Positions 1 to 8,686 of a DNA stretch of 41,213 nucleotides are shown here, one piece after another (within the stretch, counting starts at the first letter, position 1; each line of letters starts with the position of its first letter). The position numbers and the translations under genes are program-made. This DNA is from Clostridia bacterium (GTDB lineage: Bacteria; Bacillota; Clostridia; UMGS1810). Location of the stretch: assembly GCA_017621495.1 (NCBI GenBank), contig JAGATB010000006.1, positions 1-41,213 of the forward strand, read 5' to 3'. The notes under the pieces are model-generated. The model was given only the letters and a program-made list of their open reading frames with translations. It did no database searches and was not told the origin of the DNA.

Positions 1-67
1 CTTCCTTATTTTGATAAGCTTTTACCGCATCAAGTTTTGTTTTAAATGATATTTTTCCTTTTTTCAT
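1..67 (-). CDS. Transposase OrfA-like protein, N-terminal 22 residues only
   Basis: An ATG at 67 is preceded by GGGAGG (80-75) with 7 bases of spacing, so this is a real start. The visible protein begins MKKGKISFKTKLDAVKAY. This lysine-rich start with an S-x-x-x-K-L-x-A-V-x-A-Y pattern resembles the first helix of the helix-turn-helix domain in IS3-family OrfA proteins. The rest lies outside the window, so catalytic parts cannot be seen and it is unknown whether the element is intact. Other helix-turn-helix proteins carried by mobile elements are possible. Confidence 0.5.
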   Translation of the reverse strand, partial: MKKGKISFKTKLDAVKAYQNKE

Positions 68-74
68 AAAACAT

Positions 75-132
75 CCTCCCATAGAATAGTTTGAAATATT
101 TTTGTTATTTCATGTGTCTACTCTATGGGAGG
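75..132 (-). promoter_or_regulatory. Long hairpin that buries the transposase ribosome binding site
   Basis: Positions 75-89 and 118-132 pair over 15 positions; 14 are Watson-Crick and one (86/121) is a G-U wobble in minus-strand RNA. An inner stem pairs 92-98 with 106-112. The 3' arm contains GGGAGG, the ribosome binding site of the ORF starting at 67, and the 5' arm is the terminal repeat. RNA entering from sdaAA would fold and hide the site, whereas a transcript starting inside the element would lack the 5' arm. The pairing is seen in the sequence; the regulatory role is inferred from known insertion-sequence behaviour. Confidence 0.6.
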
Positions 133-198
133 GGGTTCAAAATAGCTCCGTCCCCGTCTGTCATGACTTTATTTATAATATTCTACGGTTCCCAATAT

Positions 199-1059
199 TT
201 AAAGACCAAGTCTATTGGTGATTTCGAGTGCTGTTGGGGTAACTGCAAGTCCTGCCTGCGAGGTTTCCTTAAGAGAAATACTCATAAGTTCACCGGTTTG
301 TTTCATGGCTGAAATAACTTCATCTGCCGGAATAACACTTTCGATACCACAGAGTGCAAGTTCAGCTGCAACAAGCGCATTTACCGCTCCTGATGCATTT
401 CTTTTAACACAGGGTACTTCCACAAGTCCGGCAACCGGATCACAAGTGAGGCCGAGTATAAACTTAAACGCAATAGCACAAGCATGAGCACACATTTCCG
501 GTGACCCGCCCATAAGCTCTGTAAGAGCAGAAGCTGCCGCTGCAGACGCTGTACCACACTCTGCCTGGCATCCCCCTTTAGCACCGGATATCGAGGCGTT
601 TTCAGCTACAACAAGAGAAATTCCCGCACTGTTTAAAAGTCCGCTAACAAGCTCTTCATCTGTGAATTCAAATTCATTTTGTGCAGCAAGTAAAACTGCA
701 GGCAGTATACCGCATGATCCGGCAGTTGGTGCTGCTACGATTTTGCCCATACAGGCATTGTGTTCTGCTGCAGCCAGAGCATAGGCTATTGCGTCCTTTC
801 CTATTTTCCCCAGTAAGATACCACTTCTGCCATGCTTAATGTATTCTTTGGAAAGTTTACCACATAATCCGCCGTTTGAAACACCGCCTTTGAGTCCGTT
901 TTTTACTGATGTACGCATTGTTTCAAGTGTAGAACGCATTAATTTCCTGGTTTGATATTCATCCACCTGTTGCTCACGACTCTGTAATCTACAAACTATA
1001 TCGGATATTTTACATTTATTTTTATTAGCTTCATCTATAAGATGTTTTACAGTCAGCAT
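199..1059 (-). CDS. sdaAA: L-serine dehydratase, iron-sulfur-dependent, alpha subunit
   Basis: This is the catalytic subunit of the two-part bacterial serine dehydratase, which turns L-serine into pyruvate and ammonia in the cytoplasm. At 286 residues it has the usual alpha-subunit length. Candidate ligands and active-site cysteines lie in the conserved motifs: C116 in APTAGSCG, C164 and C168 in GAKGGCQAECG, and C206 and C217 in TCDPVAGLVEVPC; the family binds an oxygen-sensitive [4Fe-4S] cluster. The ATG at 1059 follows an AGGTGA site and lies 6 bases after the sdaAB stop, so the two are co-translated. In Bacillus subtilis recG follows; here the next feature is the insertion sequence. Confidence 0.95.
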   Translation of the reverse strand: MLTVKHLIDEANKNKCKISDIVCRLQSREQQVDEYQTRKLMRSTLETMRTSVKNGLKGGVSNGGLCGKLSKEYIKHGRSGILLGKIGKDAIAYALAAAEHNACMGKIVAAPTAGSCGILPAVLLAAQNEFEFTDEELVSGLLNSAGISLVVAENASISGAKGGCQAECGTASAAAASALTELMGGSPEMCAHACAIAFKFILGLTCDPVAGLVEVPCVKRNASGAVNALVAAELALCGIESVIPADEVISAMKQTGELMSISLKETSQAGLAVTPTALEITNRLGL

Positions 1060-1065
1060 TTTTCT

Positions 1066-1746
1066 TCACCTTTCATTTTTATAGGAACTTGTGTTATTTA
1101 TATAAATCACCTTACTTGTATAATCTGTGTTTTTGAGAATATCCAACACAGTATCCGGTACCGTTTGGTCAGTTTCAAACACCATAATGGTATCGCCGGT
1201 TTTTTCAGAACGAAAAAGCTGCATAAATGCAATATTTACATCGTTGTCCGTAAGAATAGTTGCAGCCCTTGCAACTGTACCCTTTTTATCCTTTGAAAAA
1301 ATTATCGTGGTACACAATTCGGCATTTATGGAAACCGGCATATTATTTATTTCCATAATTCTAATCATACCGCCGCCTACAGAAGCAATTATTGCATCAA
1401 TCGTGTCGTGTTCACCATATAATCTGATTCGAGCTGTATTAGGGTGATAATCATTGGTACCGCCATCAATAAAAATAAAATCCAATCCCATTTCTTCAGC
1501 ATATTTAAAACTGTCCCTTATCCTTACATCGTCCGGTTCAAAGCCTAATATACCTGCAACAAGTGCTCTGTCTGTACCGTGACCCTTACCTGTTTGGGCA
1601 AAGGAATCAAAAAGAGTGATTTCTGCTCTTTGAGGAACGCTGCCGAGGAGCTTTCTTGCTATTAGTCCCATTCTTGCAGCTCCGGCTGTATGAGAGCTTG
1701 ATGGTCCTATCATGGCAGGGCCTATTATATCGAATATATTTGTCAT
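1066..1746 (-). CDS. sdaAB: L-serine dehydratase, iron-sulfur-dependent, beta subunit
   Basis: This is the partner of the downstream alpha subunit; together they form the serine-deaminating enzyme. The N-terminal beta domain carries the conserved IGPSSSHTAG motif at residues 13-22. The last 75 or so residues, from about 150, form an ACT domain, the usual small-molecule sensing fold in these subunits. The length (226 residues) is normal. It is the first gene of a two-gene unit, with an AAGGA site before ATG 1746 and its own candidate promoter upstream, separated from the preceding long operon by a terminator. Confidence 0.95.
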   Translation of the reverse strand: MTNIFDIIGPAMIGPSSSHTAGAARMGLIARKLLGSVPQRAEITLFDSFAQTGKGHGTDRALVAGILGFEPDDVRIRDSFKYAEEMGLDFIFIDGGTNDYHPNTARIRLYGEHDTIDAIIASVGGGMIRIMEINNMPVSINAELCTTIIFSKDKKGTVARAATILTDNDVNIAFMQLFRSEKTGDTIMVFETDQTVPDTVLDILKNTDYTSKVIYINNTSSYKNER

Positions 1747-1797
1747 TTTATTACGTCCTTTTTTATAATAATCATATTATACATGTCACATGAGTAA

Positions 1798-1806
1798 ATT
1801 ATAACA
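1798..1806 (-). promoter_or_regulatory. Candidate extended -10 promoter for sdaAB
   Basis: The minus strand reads TGTTATAAT, an extended -10 element (TG, one base, then TATAAT). The -35 position holds only a weak ATACAA. It lies between the terminator at 1866-1911 and the sdaAB start, where a promoter would be expected. A second TATAAT at 1781-1776 is an alternative. Confidence 0.4.
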
Positions 1807-1865
1807 TACGATGACATAATTTGTATAATACTTGTTTTCTTTAATCGGTAAAAAGAAAAAACTAT

Positions 1866-1911
1866 AGCAAAAAATCCCGAATGATACAAATTACGTGTTC
1901 ATTCGGGATTT
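1866..1911 (-). terminator. Rho-independent terminator closing the yicC-to-DUF6062 operon
   Basis: A perfect 13-bp stem (1872-1884 with 1899-1911, including TCCCGAATGA) is followed on the minus strand by TTTTTTGC. The stem begins 4 bases past the DUF6062 stop, and the structure separates that operon from sdaAB. Confidence 0.9.
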
Positions 1912-1914
1912 ATA

Positions 1915-2655
1915 TTATTCATCATATTGTGCATCTATAAATCCGGATATCTTCATGCAACCTCGGGGAACGGCATCTTTGGAATTTTTCCAGTCATCAT
2001 CTTTATATCTATAGTCAAATTTCTTGGTAAACCACTCTACGTCCTCGGTGACTCTGTCTAAATTACTTTGCTCTAAATCGCAGAGCTTCCCTACAAAGGA
2101 ATATAATTCCTCATTGGACAAGTGCTTGATACTGTATCTTAATAAAAGCTCAAAATGCCGTATACAAAATCCTTTGGATAAGAAAAATTTATTTCTGAAT
2201 TCTGCATCCTTTTTGTATATATGAAAAAGATTGTCCATAAAGCCGTCGAGTACATATTCAAGTCTTTCACAGACAGCACAGGTATGGACAGATGACAATA
2301 ATTCTTCGCCGTTTTTTTTGATATTATCTTTAAATTTATCTTTGCCCAAAGGAATTCTTTTTGGGGGCTTTGTTTGGCTTTTTAGCTTACTGATTACATC
2401 GCTGAGATATTTCAATCTTGTTTCTAACACTAATGCATGACTTAATCTATTTCCTTGGCTATACATCATTGAAGTATGCCTTTGACAATACCCTTTTTCG
2501 TTTGATATTATGCGTGCATCGGGTTCCATCATGCTTGCTCCCAGTGCATATTCTATCCTATCAGTTTCTTCTTTTTTTACGAATTCACATATAGGACATT
2601 CTGTATCAAGTGAAAAAGCATCATTAATTGGTATAGTGTATATATTCTCTTTCAA
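1915..2655 (-). CDS. DUF6062 family protein with two repeated cysteine-histidine modules
   Basis: The protein has 246 residues and unknown function. It carries two matching modules: C20-x2-C23 with C57-x2-H60, and C126-x2-C129 with C164-x2-H167. The spacing inside each module is nearly the same (33 and 34 residues between the pairs), which suggests an internal duplication of a zinc-binding unit. I place it in DUF6062 from the CPIC and CxRH pattern, not from a search. The start is TTG at 2655: AGAGGG (2667-2662) lies 6 bases upstream and overlaps the thiN stop codon, implying coupled translation. It is the last gene of the long operon and sits where B. subtilis carries rpmB-yloU-yloV. Confidence 0.75.
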   Translation of the reverse strand: MKENIYTIPINDAFSLDTECPICEFVKKEETDRIEYALGASMMEPDARIISNEKGYCQRHTSMMYSQGNRLSHALVLETRLKYLSDVISKLKSQTKPPKRIPLGKDKFKDNIKKNGEELLSSVHTCAVCERLEYVLDGFMDNLFHIYKKDAEFRNKFFLSKGFCIRHFELLLRYSIKHLSNEELYSFVGKLCDLEQSNLDRVTEDVEWFTKKFDYRYKDDDWKNSKDAVPRGCMKISGFIDAQYDE

Positions 2656-2665
2656 TTATATCCCT

Positions 2666-3304
2666 CTAATCTTTAGCTTCGATTATAACTGCACTTCCGC
2701 CTCTGATATATATCATACCGATTTCATCCAAAAGCTCATTGCTGATGCCGCGGGATGAATTACGATATAATATTTCATCGTTTAGCGGATACAAAAAGCC
2801 TTTGTTGGTAACTCTGACTTCATCTAAAGGAATCACAGAGATATACTTCATATGGGATTTGCTAATTACAATCGAAGAATCATTTACATAATGTATTATA
2901 TTGTTTTCATTTGCAATAATGAGCGTTGCATTATTCATGGCTGCTTTTTCCATCAAAAATACATTAATGAGTGAATGGTCAAACCTTGTACCCATGGCTC
3001 CAATCAAGAGTATTTCCTTATATCCCCTCGCCAGAGCACAATCCAGTGCATATTCAGTATCGGTATCATCCTTCATAGGATTGAGGCGAATAACTTCCGC
3101 ATTTGCTGCAGCAGGTAACTTTGAATATGTATTAAAATCCGATGAATCAAAGTCTCCAACCCATAAATCTGCCTTGATACCAAGTTTATTACAATGAATT
3201 ATTCCAGCATCAGCACAAATAAAATATGACTTATCATCTATATATGCGGATACAGCATCATAGTCATATACGGTACCTCCGCAAAATATCACCGCTTTGG
3301 TCAT
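2666..3304 (-). CDS. thiN: Thiamine diphosphokinase
   Basis: This enzyme transfers pyrophosphate from ATP to thiamine to make thiamine diphosphate. Family motifs are present in order: ADAG near 31-34, GDFDS at 50-54, KDDTDTE around 78-84 (acidic metal-binding residues) and RFDH at 107-110. A C-terminal beta-rich thiamine-binding domain fills the rest. The 212-residue length is typical. ATG 3304 overlaps the rpe stop by four bases (ATGA). The rpe-thiN order matches rpe-yloS in B. subtilis. Confidence 0.93.
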   Translation of the reverse strand: MTKAVIFCGGTVYDYDAVSAYIDDKSYFICADAGIIHCNKLGIKADLWVGDFDSSDFNTYSKLPAAANAEVIRLNPMKDDTDTEYALDCALARGYKEILLIGAMGTRFDHSLINVFLMEKAAMNNATLIIANENNIIHYVNDSSIVISKSHMKYISVIPLDEVRVTNKGFLYPLNDEILYRNSSRGISNELLDEIGMIYIRGGSAVIIEAKD

Positions 3305-3945
3305 GAATTACACCTCTTAATGAATTCACGAGTATTTGCCTCTACATCATCACCTCCAAAAATTGCGGAGCCTGCAACAATTATATTCGCTCCTGCATCG
3401 ATGACTTTTTGGACATTGCTAAGCTTAATTCCTCCATCAACTTCTATGTCAATATGGGAATATTTATCTCTTAAAGCCTTAATTTTATCTATACTTGACT
3501 CTATAAATGACTGAGCACCAAATCCGGGATTAACACTCATAACAAGTATCATATCGAGCTTGTCTGCATAGGGTTCTATTACAGAGATGTCTGTTGCAGG
3601 ATTTAAGGAGACTGCAAACTTCTTACCTTTTGATTTGATTTCATCGGCAATGAAGTTAAAATCAGTGTCGCACTCTGCGTGAACTGTGATTATATCAGAG
3701 CCGGCATTCAAAAAAGCATTTACATATTTTTCAGGATTTGTAATCATAAGATGAACATCCAGAACCATATCTGTAATTGGTCTGATAGCAGATACTACAC
3801 CCGGTCCAAAATTTATGTTCGGAACGAAATGTCCATCCATCACATCTATATGCACATAAGGAGAACCCGCCCTCTCAATCGCTTTGATGTCTGAACCCAT
3901 ATTCATATAGTCAGATGCTAAGATTGATGGTGATAATTTAATCAT
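3301..3945 (-). CDS. rpe: Ribulose-phosphate 3-epimerase
   Basis: This TIM-barrel enzyme interconverts ribulose 5-phosphate and xylulose 5-phosphate in the pentose phosphate pathway. It shows the typical start MIKLSPSILASD, the VHIDVMDGHFVPN metal-site motif, HAE near the middle, a VNPGFGAQ phosphate-gripping loop and EVDGGI. I chose ATG 3945, not the in-frame ATG at 3954: 3945 gives a four-base ATGA overlap with rsgA and 9 bases of spacing from AAAGGA, whereas 3954 abuts that site. The product is 214 residues. Confidence 0.95.
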   Translation of the reverse strand: MIKLSPSILASDYMNMGSDIKAIERAGSPYVHIDVMDGHFVPNINFGPGVVSAIRPITDMVLDVHLMITNPEKYVNAFLNAGSDIITVHAECDTDFNFIADEIKSKGKKFAVSLNPATDISVIEPYADKLDMILVMSVNPGFGAQSFIESSIDKIKALRDKYSHIDIEVDGGIKLSNVQKVIDAGANIIVAGSAIFGGDDVEANTREFIKRCNS

Positions 3946-4820
3946 TTTTGCCATTCCTTTCTCTGTGAAAGTATATCATAAAAACTTTTGTAATTATTAA
4001 ATCTCGTTTCGGAAATTTCACCCTTTTGAACTGCGTCACATACAGCACATACTTTAGTATTACCCATATGATTACATCCTCTGAAACGGCATTGGGATTC
4101 ATAATTCAAAAATTCCGGAAAATAATCCTTGAGTTCATCTTTTGTTATTTCCTTTGGAAAATCGAGCATACTAAATCCCGGCGTATCAACAATGTAACCA
4201 TTGTTATAGCTTATGAGTTCCACATGGCGAGTAGTATGCTTGCCGCGTTTTAATCTTTCACTCACATCACCGGTTTGCATCACTTGCTGTTTAAGCACTG
4301 CATTTAATAAGCTGGACTTACCTACTCCGGAAAAACCGGAAAAAGCAGTTATTCTACCAGAAAGTGATTTGCGTATCAAATCAATACCAATATCCTCTAC
4401 AGTGCTTGTGGTAAATGCTGTATAACCTGCATTTCGATACATCTGCACCAATTCATTTACACTGCCGTTATCTAAATCAAATTTATTAAAACAAATTTTA
4501 ACATCTACGTTGCTGTTTTGTGCAATTATGAGCATCTTATCTATAAATGCAAGGTCAGGAGCGGGATTTTGGACAGATGCAACTATAATCATGGCATCAA
4601 TATTGGCTACGGGAGGTCTTATGAAAACATTGCTTCGCTGATGTATTGTATCTAAAGACCCCTTACCCTCACCGGTTATGGTAATATCAACTTTGTCGCC
4701 CACGCAAGGAGACATATTCTTGTTTCTGAAATGTCCCCTTGCCTTGCATTCGACAATTTCTTCACCTGTGTCAACGTAGTAGAATCCGCCGATTCCCTTA
4801 ACAATTGTTCCTGTATTCAT
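3942..4820 (-). CDS. rsgA: Ribosome small subunit-dependent GTPase A
   Basis: This circularly permuted GTPase helps late 30S ribosome maturation. The N-terminal OB-fold (about 1-65) is followed by the GTPase motifs in permuted order: NKFD (G4) at 112-115, GFSGVGKSS (G1, P-loop) at 162-170, a threonine-rich switch (KHTTRHV) near 194-200 and DTPG (G3) at 212-215. A C-terminal zinc motif uses C244, C249, H251 and C258. The length (292) is normal. It follows prkC by 11 bases, as in B. subtilis (yloQ). Confidence 0.95.
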   Translation of the reverse strand: MNTGTIVKGIGGFYYVDTGEEIVECKARGHFRNKNMSPCVGDKVDITITGEGKGSLDTIHQRSNVFIRPPVANIDAMIIVASVQNPAPDLAFIDKMLIIAQNSNVDVKICFNKFDLDNGSVNELVQMYRNAGYTAFTTSTVEDIGIDLIRKSLSGRITAFSGFSGVGKSSLLNAVLKQQVMQTGDVSERLKRGKHTTRHVELISYNNGYIVDTPGFSMLDFPKEITKDELKDYFPEFLNYESQCRFRGCNHMGNTKVCAVCDAVQKGEISETRFNNYKSFYDILSQRKEWQK

Positions 4821-4831
4821 TAATTCACCGT

Positions 4832-6907
4832 CTATCTGCTGAAGTCTATCTGGGACTTCAAGCTAAACTCACCATTGAGGTAAACACTGTATTCATTTAC
4901 CTTTGTGCCTTTTACTTTAACTACAATTTCATCAAGTGTTGCAGGGTCTACGGTTTGCTCAAATATAGTCTTTGTAGAGCCATCAGAGGATTTTTCAACA
5001 ATTTTGACCTTGGTCGGTCCTTGCAGTGCTTCTGTGCTGTAATTAAAGGTTTTTTCTTTAACCTTTGTTTCGCTTGATGGTTTTTCTTCCTCATCGGAAT
5101 TTCCGTCTTTGGAAGCAAGATAAATAGTAATTTTGGTCTTGGGAGCAACCTTCTCACCGGGATCGATAGACTGCTGCACTACCTTGCCTTCTTCAACTGT
5201 ATCACTATCTAAATATTTAATATCACCATTAAGACGCAGACCGTTGTCCTCAAGTTTTTCTCTGGCTTCTGCCTCGGTAAGATTAAGCAAATCCGGAACA
5301 ACGCAGTCTATATCTCCGGAGCCATTGCTCACGGTAAATATAATCTTATTTCCGTTTTGTTCAACATCAATAATTCTACCTTTGCTAATTTCGGCATCTG
5401 TTTTGTACTTAACATCTACATCATAGCCTTTCTCTATAAAATCGTCTATGACACTATCAGAAAGCCCACGATATGAATCCGGGTCAAGCTTTTCCGGTCC
5501 GGTACTGAGGTGAACGGTAAGTTGGGTACCTTTCTTAACACTGTTTCCTTTGTTTTTTGATTGATATATGACAGTACCTTCGGGATATGGACTTGATTCT
5601 TCATCACCGATTTCTATAAGCAGACCGTACTGAGCAGCCAGTGCCTCTGCTTCTTCAAAGGTTAATCCCATAAAATCAGGAATATCAACATCATTGTTTT
5701 TAAACAAAGTAAATATTGGTGCATCGGGGTTAAATGAATACAGAAGTGCAAGCGATGAACCACCCACCACAACAAGAGCTATCAATATAGCAGCAAGTAC
5801 CATGTTGAAAACAGAACGTTTTTGTGGTTCATCATATTCTTCATCATACTCATCGTATTCGTCATCATCTTCATCATACTCTTCGCTATAGTCATCTTCA
5901 ATATAAGTATCATCACTTTCATCATAATCTGGTTCATCATTTTCAAGAGTATCGGAAGTATCATCCGAATCTATATTGATATTTTCTTCTGCTGCTTCTA
6001 TATCATATGCTTCACCGAGTGAAGAAACAATTTTCATGTCAGCATCTTCATCAAGCATAATTTCATCACTTTCTGCGGGTAAAGTCTTAAGCATAGTGAT
6101 GATAGTATCAAGATCGCTCTTCATAGCAGCTACATTCTGATATCTCTTGCGCGTTTCTTTGGATATGGCTTTAAGCACAACTTCCTGCAGTTCGTCACTG
6201 ATATCTGGAGACAGCAATTTCGGCTGAACAGGAGTTTCCTCAAGATGTTTCATAGCAATTGCTATAGGAGAATCGCTTTCAAAGGGCACTTTTCCGGTTA
6301 ACATTTCATACAAGACGATACCAAGGGAATATATATCACTGCGGCAATCCACATAACCGCCTCTGGCTTGTTCCGGTGATATATAATGCACAGAGCCGAG
6401 TATAGAATCTCCGACCTGCATTGTTGCATTGCTGCTAGCCCTCGCAATTCCAAAATCTGTTACTTTGACGAGATTGTCTCCTGTAATCATAATATTGTGA
6501 GGTTTAATATCACGATGGATAATATTCTTTTCGTGAGCACACATAAGTGCAGAGCATATCTGTGAAGCAATATCAGCACTCTCAGCCGATGAGAGTTTAC
6601 CTTTTGATTTAATATACTCTTTGAGTGTAATGCCGTCCAGATACTCCATGACTATATAATACATGCCGTCTTCTTCGCCTACGTCAAAGATTGATACTAT
6701 ATTAGGATGTGTAAGACAAGCCGCAGACTGTGCTTCTGCGTTAAAACGGTTTACAAATTCATCTCCGCCCTCAAGGTCATTGCGAAGCATTTTCACCGCT
6801 ACAATCCTATTTAAAACATTGCAATGGGCCTTGTATACATATGCCATACCGCCCTTGCCTACTTCTTCTAAAATTTTATATCTTCCACCAAGAATTGTTC
6901 CAATCAT
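4832..6907 (-). CDS. prkC: Membrane serine/threonine kinase with PASTA domains
   Basis: This Hanks-type kinase senses cell-wall muropeptides outside and phosphorylates proteins inside. The kinase domain is residues 1-270: glycine loop GKGGMAYVYK, K39 in AVKM, HRDIKPHN with D133, and DFGIA at 151-155. A very acidic Asp/Glu/Tyr linker (about 310-360) leads to one membrane segment at about 367-389. Three PASTA repeats follow at roughly 405-469, 470-531 (the most divergent) and 533-597, then an extracellular C-terminal domain of about 90 residues. Its phosphatase gene ends one base upstream. PrkC substrates usually include wall-synthesis and translation proteins; none can be named from this sequence. 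Confidence 0.95.
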   Translation of the reverse strand: MIGTILGGRYKILEEVGKGGMAYVYKAHCNVLNRIVAVKMLRNDLEGGDEFVNRFNAEAQSAACLTHPNIVSIFDVGEEDGMYYIVMEYLDGITLKEYIKSKGKLSSAESADIASQICSALMCAHEKNIIHRDIKPHNIMITGDNLVKVTDFGIARASSNATMQVGDSILGSVHYISPEQARGGYVDCRSDIYSLGIVLYEMLTGKVPFESDSPIAIAMKHLEETPVQPKLLSPDISDELQEVVLKAISKETRKRYQNVAAMKSDLDTIITMLKTLPAESDEIMLDEDADMKIVSSLGEAYDIEAAEENINIDSDDTSDTLENDEPDYDESDDTYIEDDYSEEYDEDDDEYDEYDEEYDEPQKRSVFNMVLAAILIALVVVGGSSLALLYSFNPDAPIFTLFKNNDVDIPDFMGLTFEEAEALAAQYGLLIEIGDEESSPYPEGTVIYQSKNKGNSVKKGTQLTVHLSTGPEKLDPDSYRGLSDSVIDDFIEKGYDVDVKYKTDAEISKGRIIDVEQNGNKIIFTVSNGSGDIDCVVPDLLNLTEAEAREKLEDNGLRLNGDIKYLDSDTVEEGKVVQQSIDPGEKVAPKTKITIYLASKDGNSDEEEKPSSETKVKEKTFNYSTEALQGPTKVKIVEKSSDGSTKTIFEQTVDPATLDEIVVKVKGTKVNEYSVYLNGEFSLKSQIDFSR

Positions 6908-6908
6908 A

Positions 6909-7649
6909 TTATTTCACCTCATCACATAATTTCACGGTAATCACACTAATATTATCTCTGCCGCCGCGTTCGTTTGCACAAGAAACAAGTTTTGCAGCCA
7001 AATCAGAGTCATTTGATAAAATCGCCGAGGTTATTTCTTCATCAGTTACCATAGTGTGCAACCCATCTGAACAAATTAAAATTTGATCTCCAGCGTTTAG
7101 CTTTGTAACAAAGCAGTCTATAATTACTTCATCCTCAGAACCAACCGCTCTGGTTATTACATTTTTTTGAGGATGTACTTTTGCTTCCTGGGGAGAAATT
7201 ATACCTCTGGAAAGCAGATTTGCAACAAGAGAGTGATCTGATGTAATTTGCTTTAACTGACCATGGGAAAATATATATTCCCGACTGTCACCAACACTTG
7301 CGGTATATAAAACATTATCAATGAGCAGCGACACAACAACCGTCGTGCCCATTCCTTTTAAATCATCATCAGCAACAGCTTCTTTAAAAATTTTGGTGTT
7401 GGCAGTGCGGATAGCTGTGTGCATTATTTCTCTGATGGTATCCTCGTCAAGTTCGGAGTTAAAATTATCAATTATTGACTTGGATATTTCATTGATAGCA
7501 ACAGAACTGGCTCTTTTTCCTCCACGGTATCCTCCCATACCGTCAGCAACAATAAACAAGCCGATATTTTCAGAAAATTCATGTACATATACCGAATCCT
7601 GGTTGTCACTGCGAACCATACCGATATCTGTAGCATATGAAACTATCAT
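6909..7649 (-). CDS. prpC: PP2C-type protein phosphatase, partner of PrkC
   Basis: This manganese-dependent serine/threonine phosphatase reverses PrkC phosphorylation. PP2C motifs are in place: RSDNQDS near 13-19, [11 protein letters not shown] with D36, a GDSR motif, ICSDGL and a final GGRDNISV. The 246-residue length is normal for bacterial Stp/PrpC. ATG 7649 overlaps the rlmN stop by four bases and the stop lies one base before prkC, so kinase and phosphatase are made together. The rlmN-prpC-prkC order is the conserved Firmicute arrangement. Confidence 0.95.
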   Translation of the reverse strand: MIVSYATDIGMVRSDNQDSVYVHEFSENIGLFIVADGMGGYRGGKRASSVAINEISKSIIDNFNSELDEDTIREIMHTAIRTANTKIFKEAVADDDLKGMGTTVVVSLLIDNVLYTASVGDSREYIFSHGQLKQITSDHSLVANLLSRGIISPQEAKVHPQKNVITRAVGSEDEVIIDCFVTKLNAGDQILICSDGLHTMVTDEEITSAILSNDSDLAAKLVSCANERGGRDNISVITVKLCDEVK

Positions 7650-8683
7650 TGATTAACCTCCTTTAAACCTTCCTTACGTCGGAGCTGTCCGCAAGATGCA
7701 CTTATATCACTGCCAAGCTCTCGCCGAACCGTAACAGGTATCCCGTATTTTTCCAAAACGTTCATAAATTCTTTTATCTTTTCTTTAGTTGGTTTTTCAA
7801 AATTATTTTCATCTACATTGTTTACAGGAATAAGATTAACATGGCACAGCATTCCTTTAAGTCTCTTTGCCAGCAATACTGCTTCATATTTATTATCATT
7901 TACATCTTTTATAAGAGCATATTCAAAGCTGATTCTGCGTTTGGTATAGTAGGCATAATCTCTGCAAGCATCCAACAGCTTATCTATGTTATATGCTTTA
8001 TTTACAGGCATAATACGGCTGCGTATATCATCTGTAGGTGCATGGAGAGATACGCTTAGAGTAAGCGGGAAATTGTATTCCTTGAGTCTTAGTATGTTCG
8101 GTACAACACCGCATGTAGATAAGGATATATGTCTGTAGCCGATATTTATACCACGTTCATCATTTACATTAATCAAAAACTTAATTACATTGTCAAAATT
8201 ATCAAGGGGTTCGCCTATTCCCATCATCACAATGTTGGATATTCTCTCCCCTATATCCTTTTGTGCAAATAAGACCTGGTCAAGTATTTCACCGGGAGTG
8301 AGAGATCTTACAAGTCCACCAATTGTAGAAGCACAAAACTTACATCCCATACGGCATCCGACCTGGCACGAAATACAAATTGTAATTCCGTGTTTATAAT
8401 ACATAACCACACTCTCTACACGATTACCATCACCAAGCTCGAATAGATACTTTTTTGTTTTATCGAGTTTTGATTCCAATTTGCGAATGATTTTCATACG
8501 GCTGATGTAACTCACTTCAGCTAATTTTTGACGTAGATTTAATGATATATCTGTCATTTCATCAAAGGTCTCTATACCTCTATGAAGCCATGAAAAGATT
8601 TGCTTGGCTCTGAAAGGTTTTTCGCCAAGATTAATCATAAATTCTTTTAATTCTTCAAATGTTAAATCTTTTAAATTAATCAT
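7646..8683 (-). CDS. rlmN: 23S rRNA (adenine-2503-C2)/tRNA methyltransferase RlmN
   Basis: This radical SAM enzyme methylates C2 of A2503 in 23S rRNA and A37 of some tRNAs. The cluster-binding cysteines are C110, C114 and C117 (CxxxCxxC), with extra cysteines at 103 and 106. The C-terminal catalytic cysteine is C331 in [12 protein letters not shown]. The GIGEPLDN motif that binds SAM is present. Length 345 is usual. It lies 3 bases after the rsmB stop and overlaps prpC. Confidence 0.95.
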   Translation of the reverse strand: MINLKDLTFEELKEFMINLGEKPFRAKQIFSWLHRGIETFDEMTDISLNLRQKLAEVSYISRMKIIRKLESKLDKTKKYLFELGDGNRVESVVMYYKHGITICISCQVGCRMGCKFCASTIGGLVRSLTPGEILDQVLFAQKDIGERISNIVMMGIGEPLDNFDNVIKFLINVNDERGINIGYRHISLSTCGVVPNILRLKEYNFPLTLSVSLHAPTDDIRSRIMPVNKAYNIDKLLDACRDYAYYTKRRISFEYALIKDVNDNKYEAVLLAKRLKGMLCHVNLIPVNNVDENNFEKPTKEKIKEFMNVLEKYGIPVTVRRELGSDISASCGQLRRKEGLKEVNQ

Positions 8684-8686
8684 AGT

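Larger units (their letters stand above)
1..139 (-). mobile_element. End of an IS3-like insertion sequence, cut by the window edge
   Basis: The minus strand reads a terminal-repeat-like sequence beginning TGAACCCCCTCCC at about 139 and continuing to TAGACA near 115. It is followed by a leader and the start of a small ORF at 67. The TGA...CCC...TAGACA layout resembles inverted repeats of the IS3 family (IS150 group) as I remember them; no comparison could be run. The exact outer border is uncertain because a GC-rich stretch continues to about 160. The element lies 60 bases past the sdaAA stop in the same orientation, so sdaAA transcripts could run into it. Confidence 0.5.

Noticed and set aside
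140..198. A terminator for sdaAA
   Set aside because: No stem followed by a T run was found; the only strong fold nearby is the insertion-sequence hairpin.
5694..6022. Plus- and minus-strand frames rich in Ser/Tyr or Ile/Met within prkC
   Set aside because: They are out-of-frame readings of the low-complexity acidic linker of PrkC.
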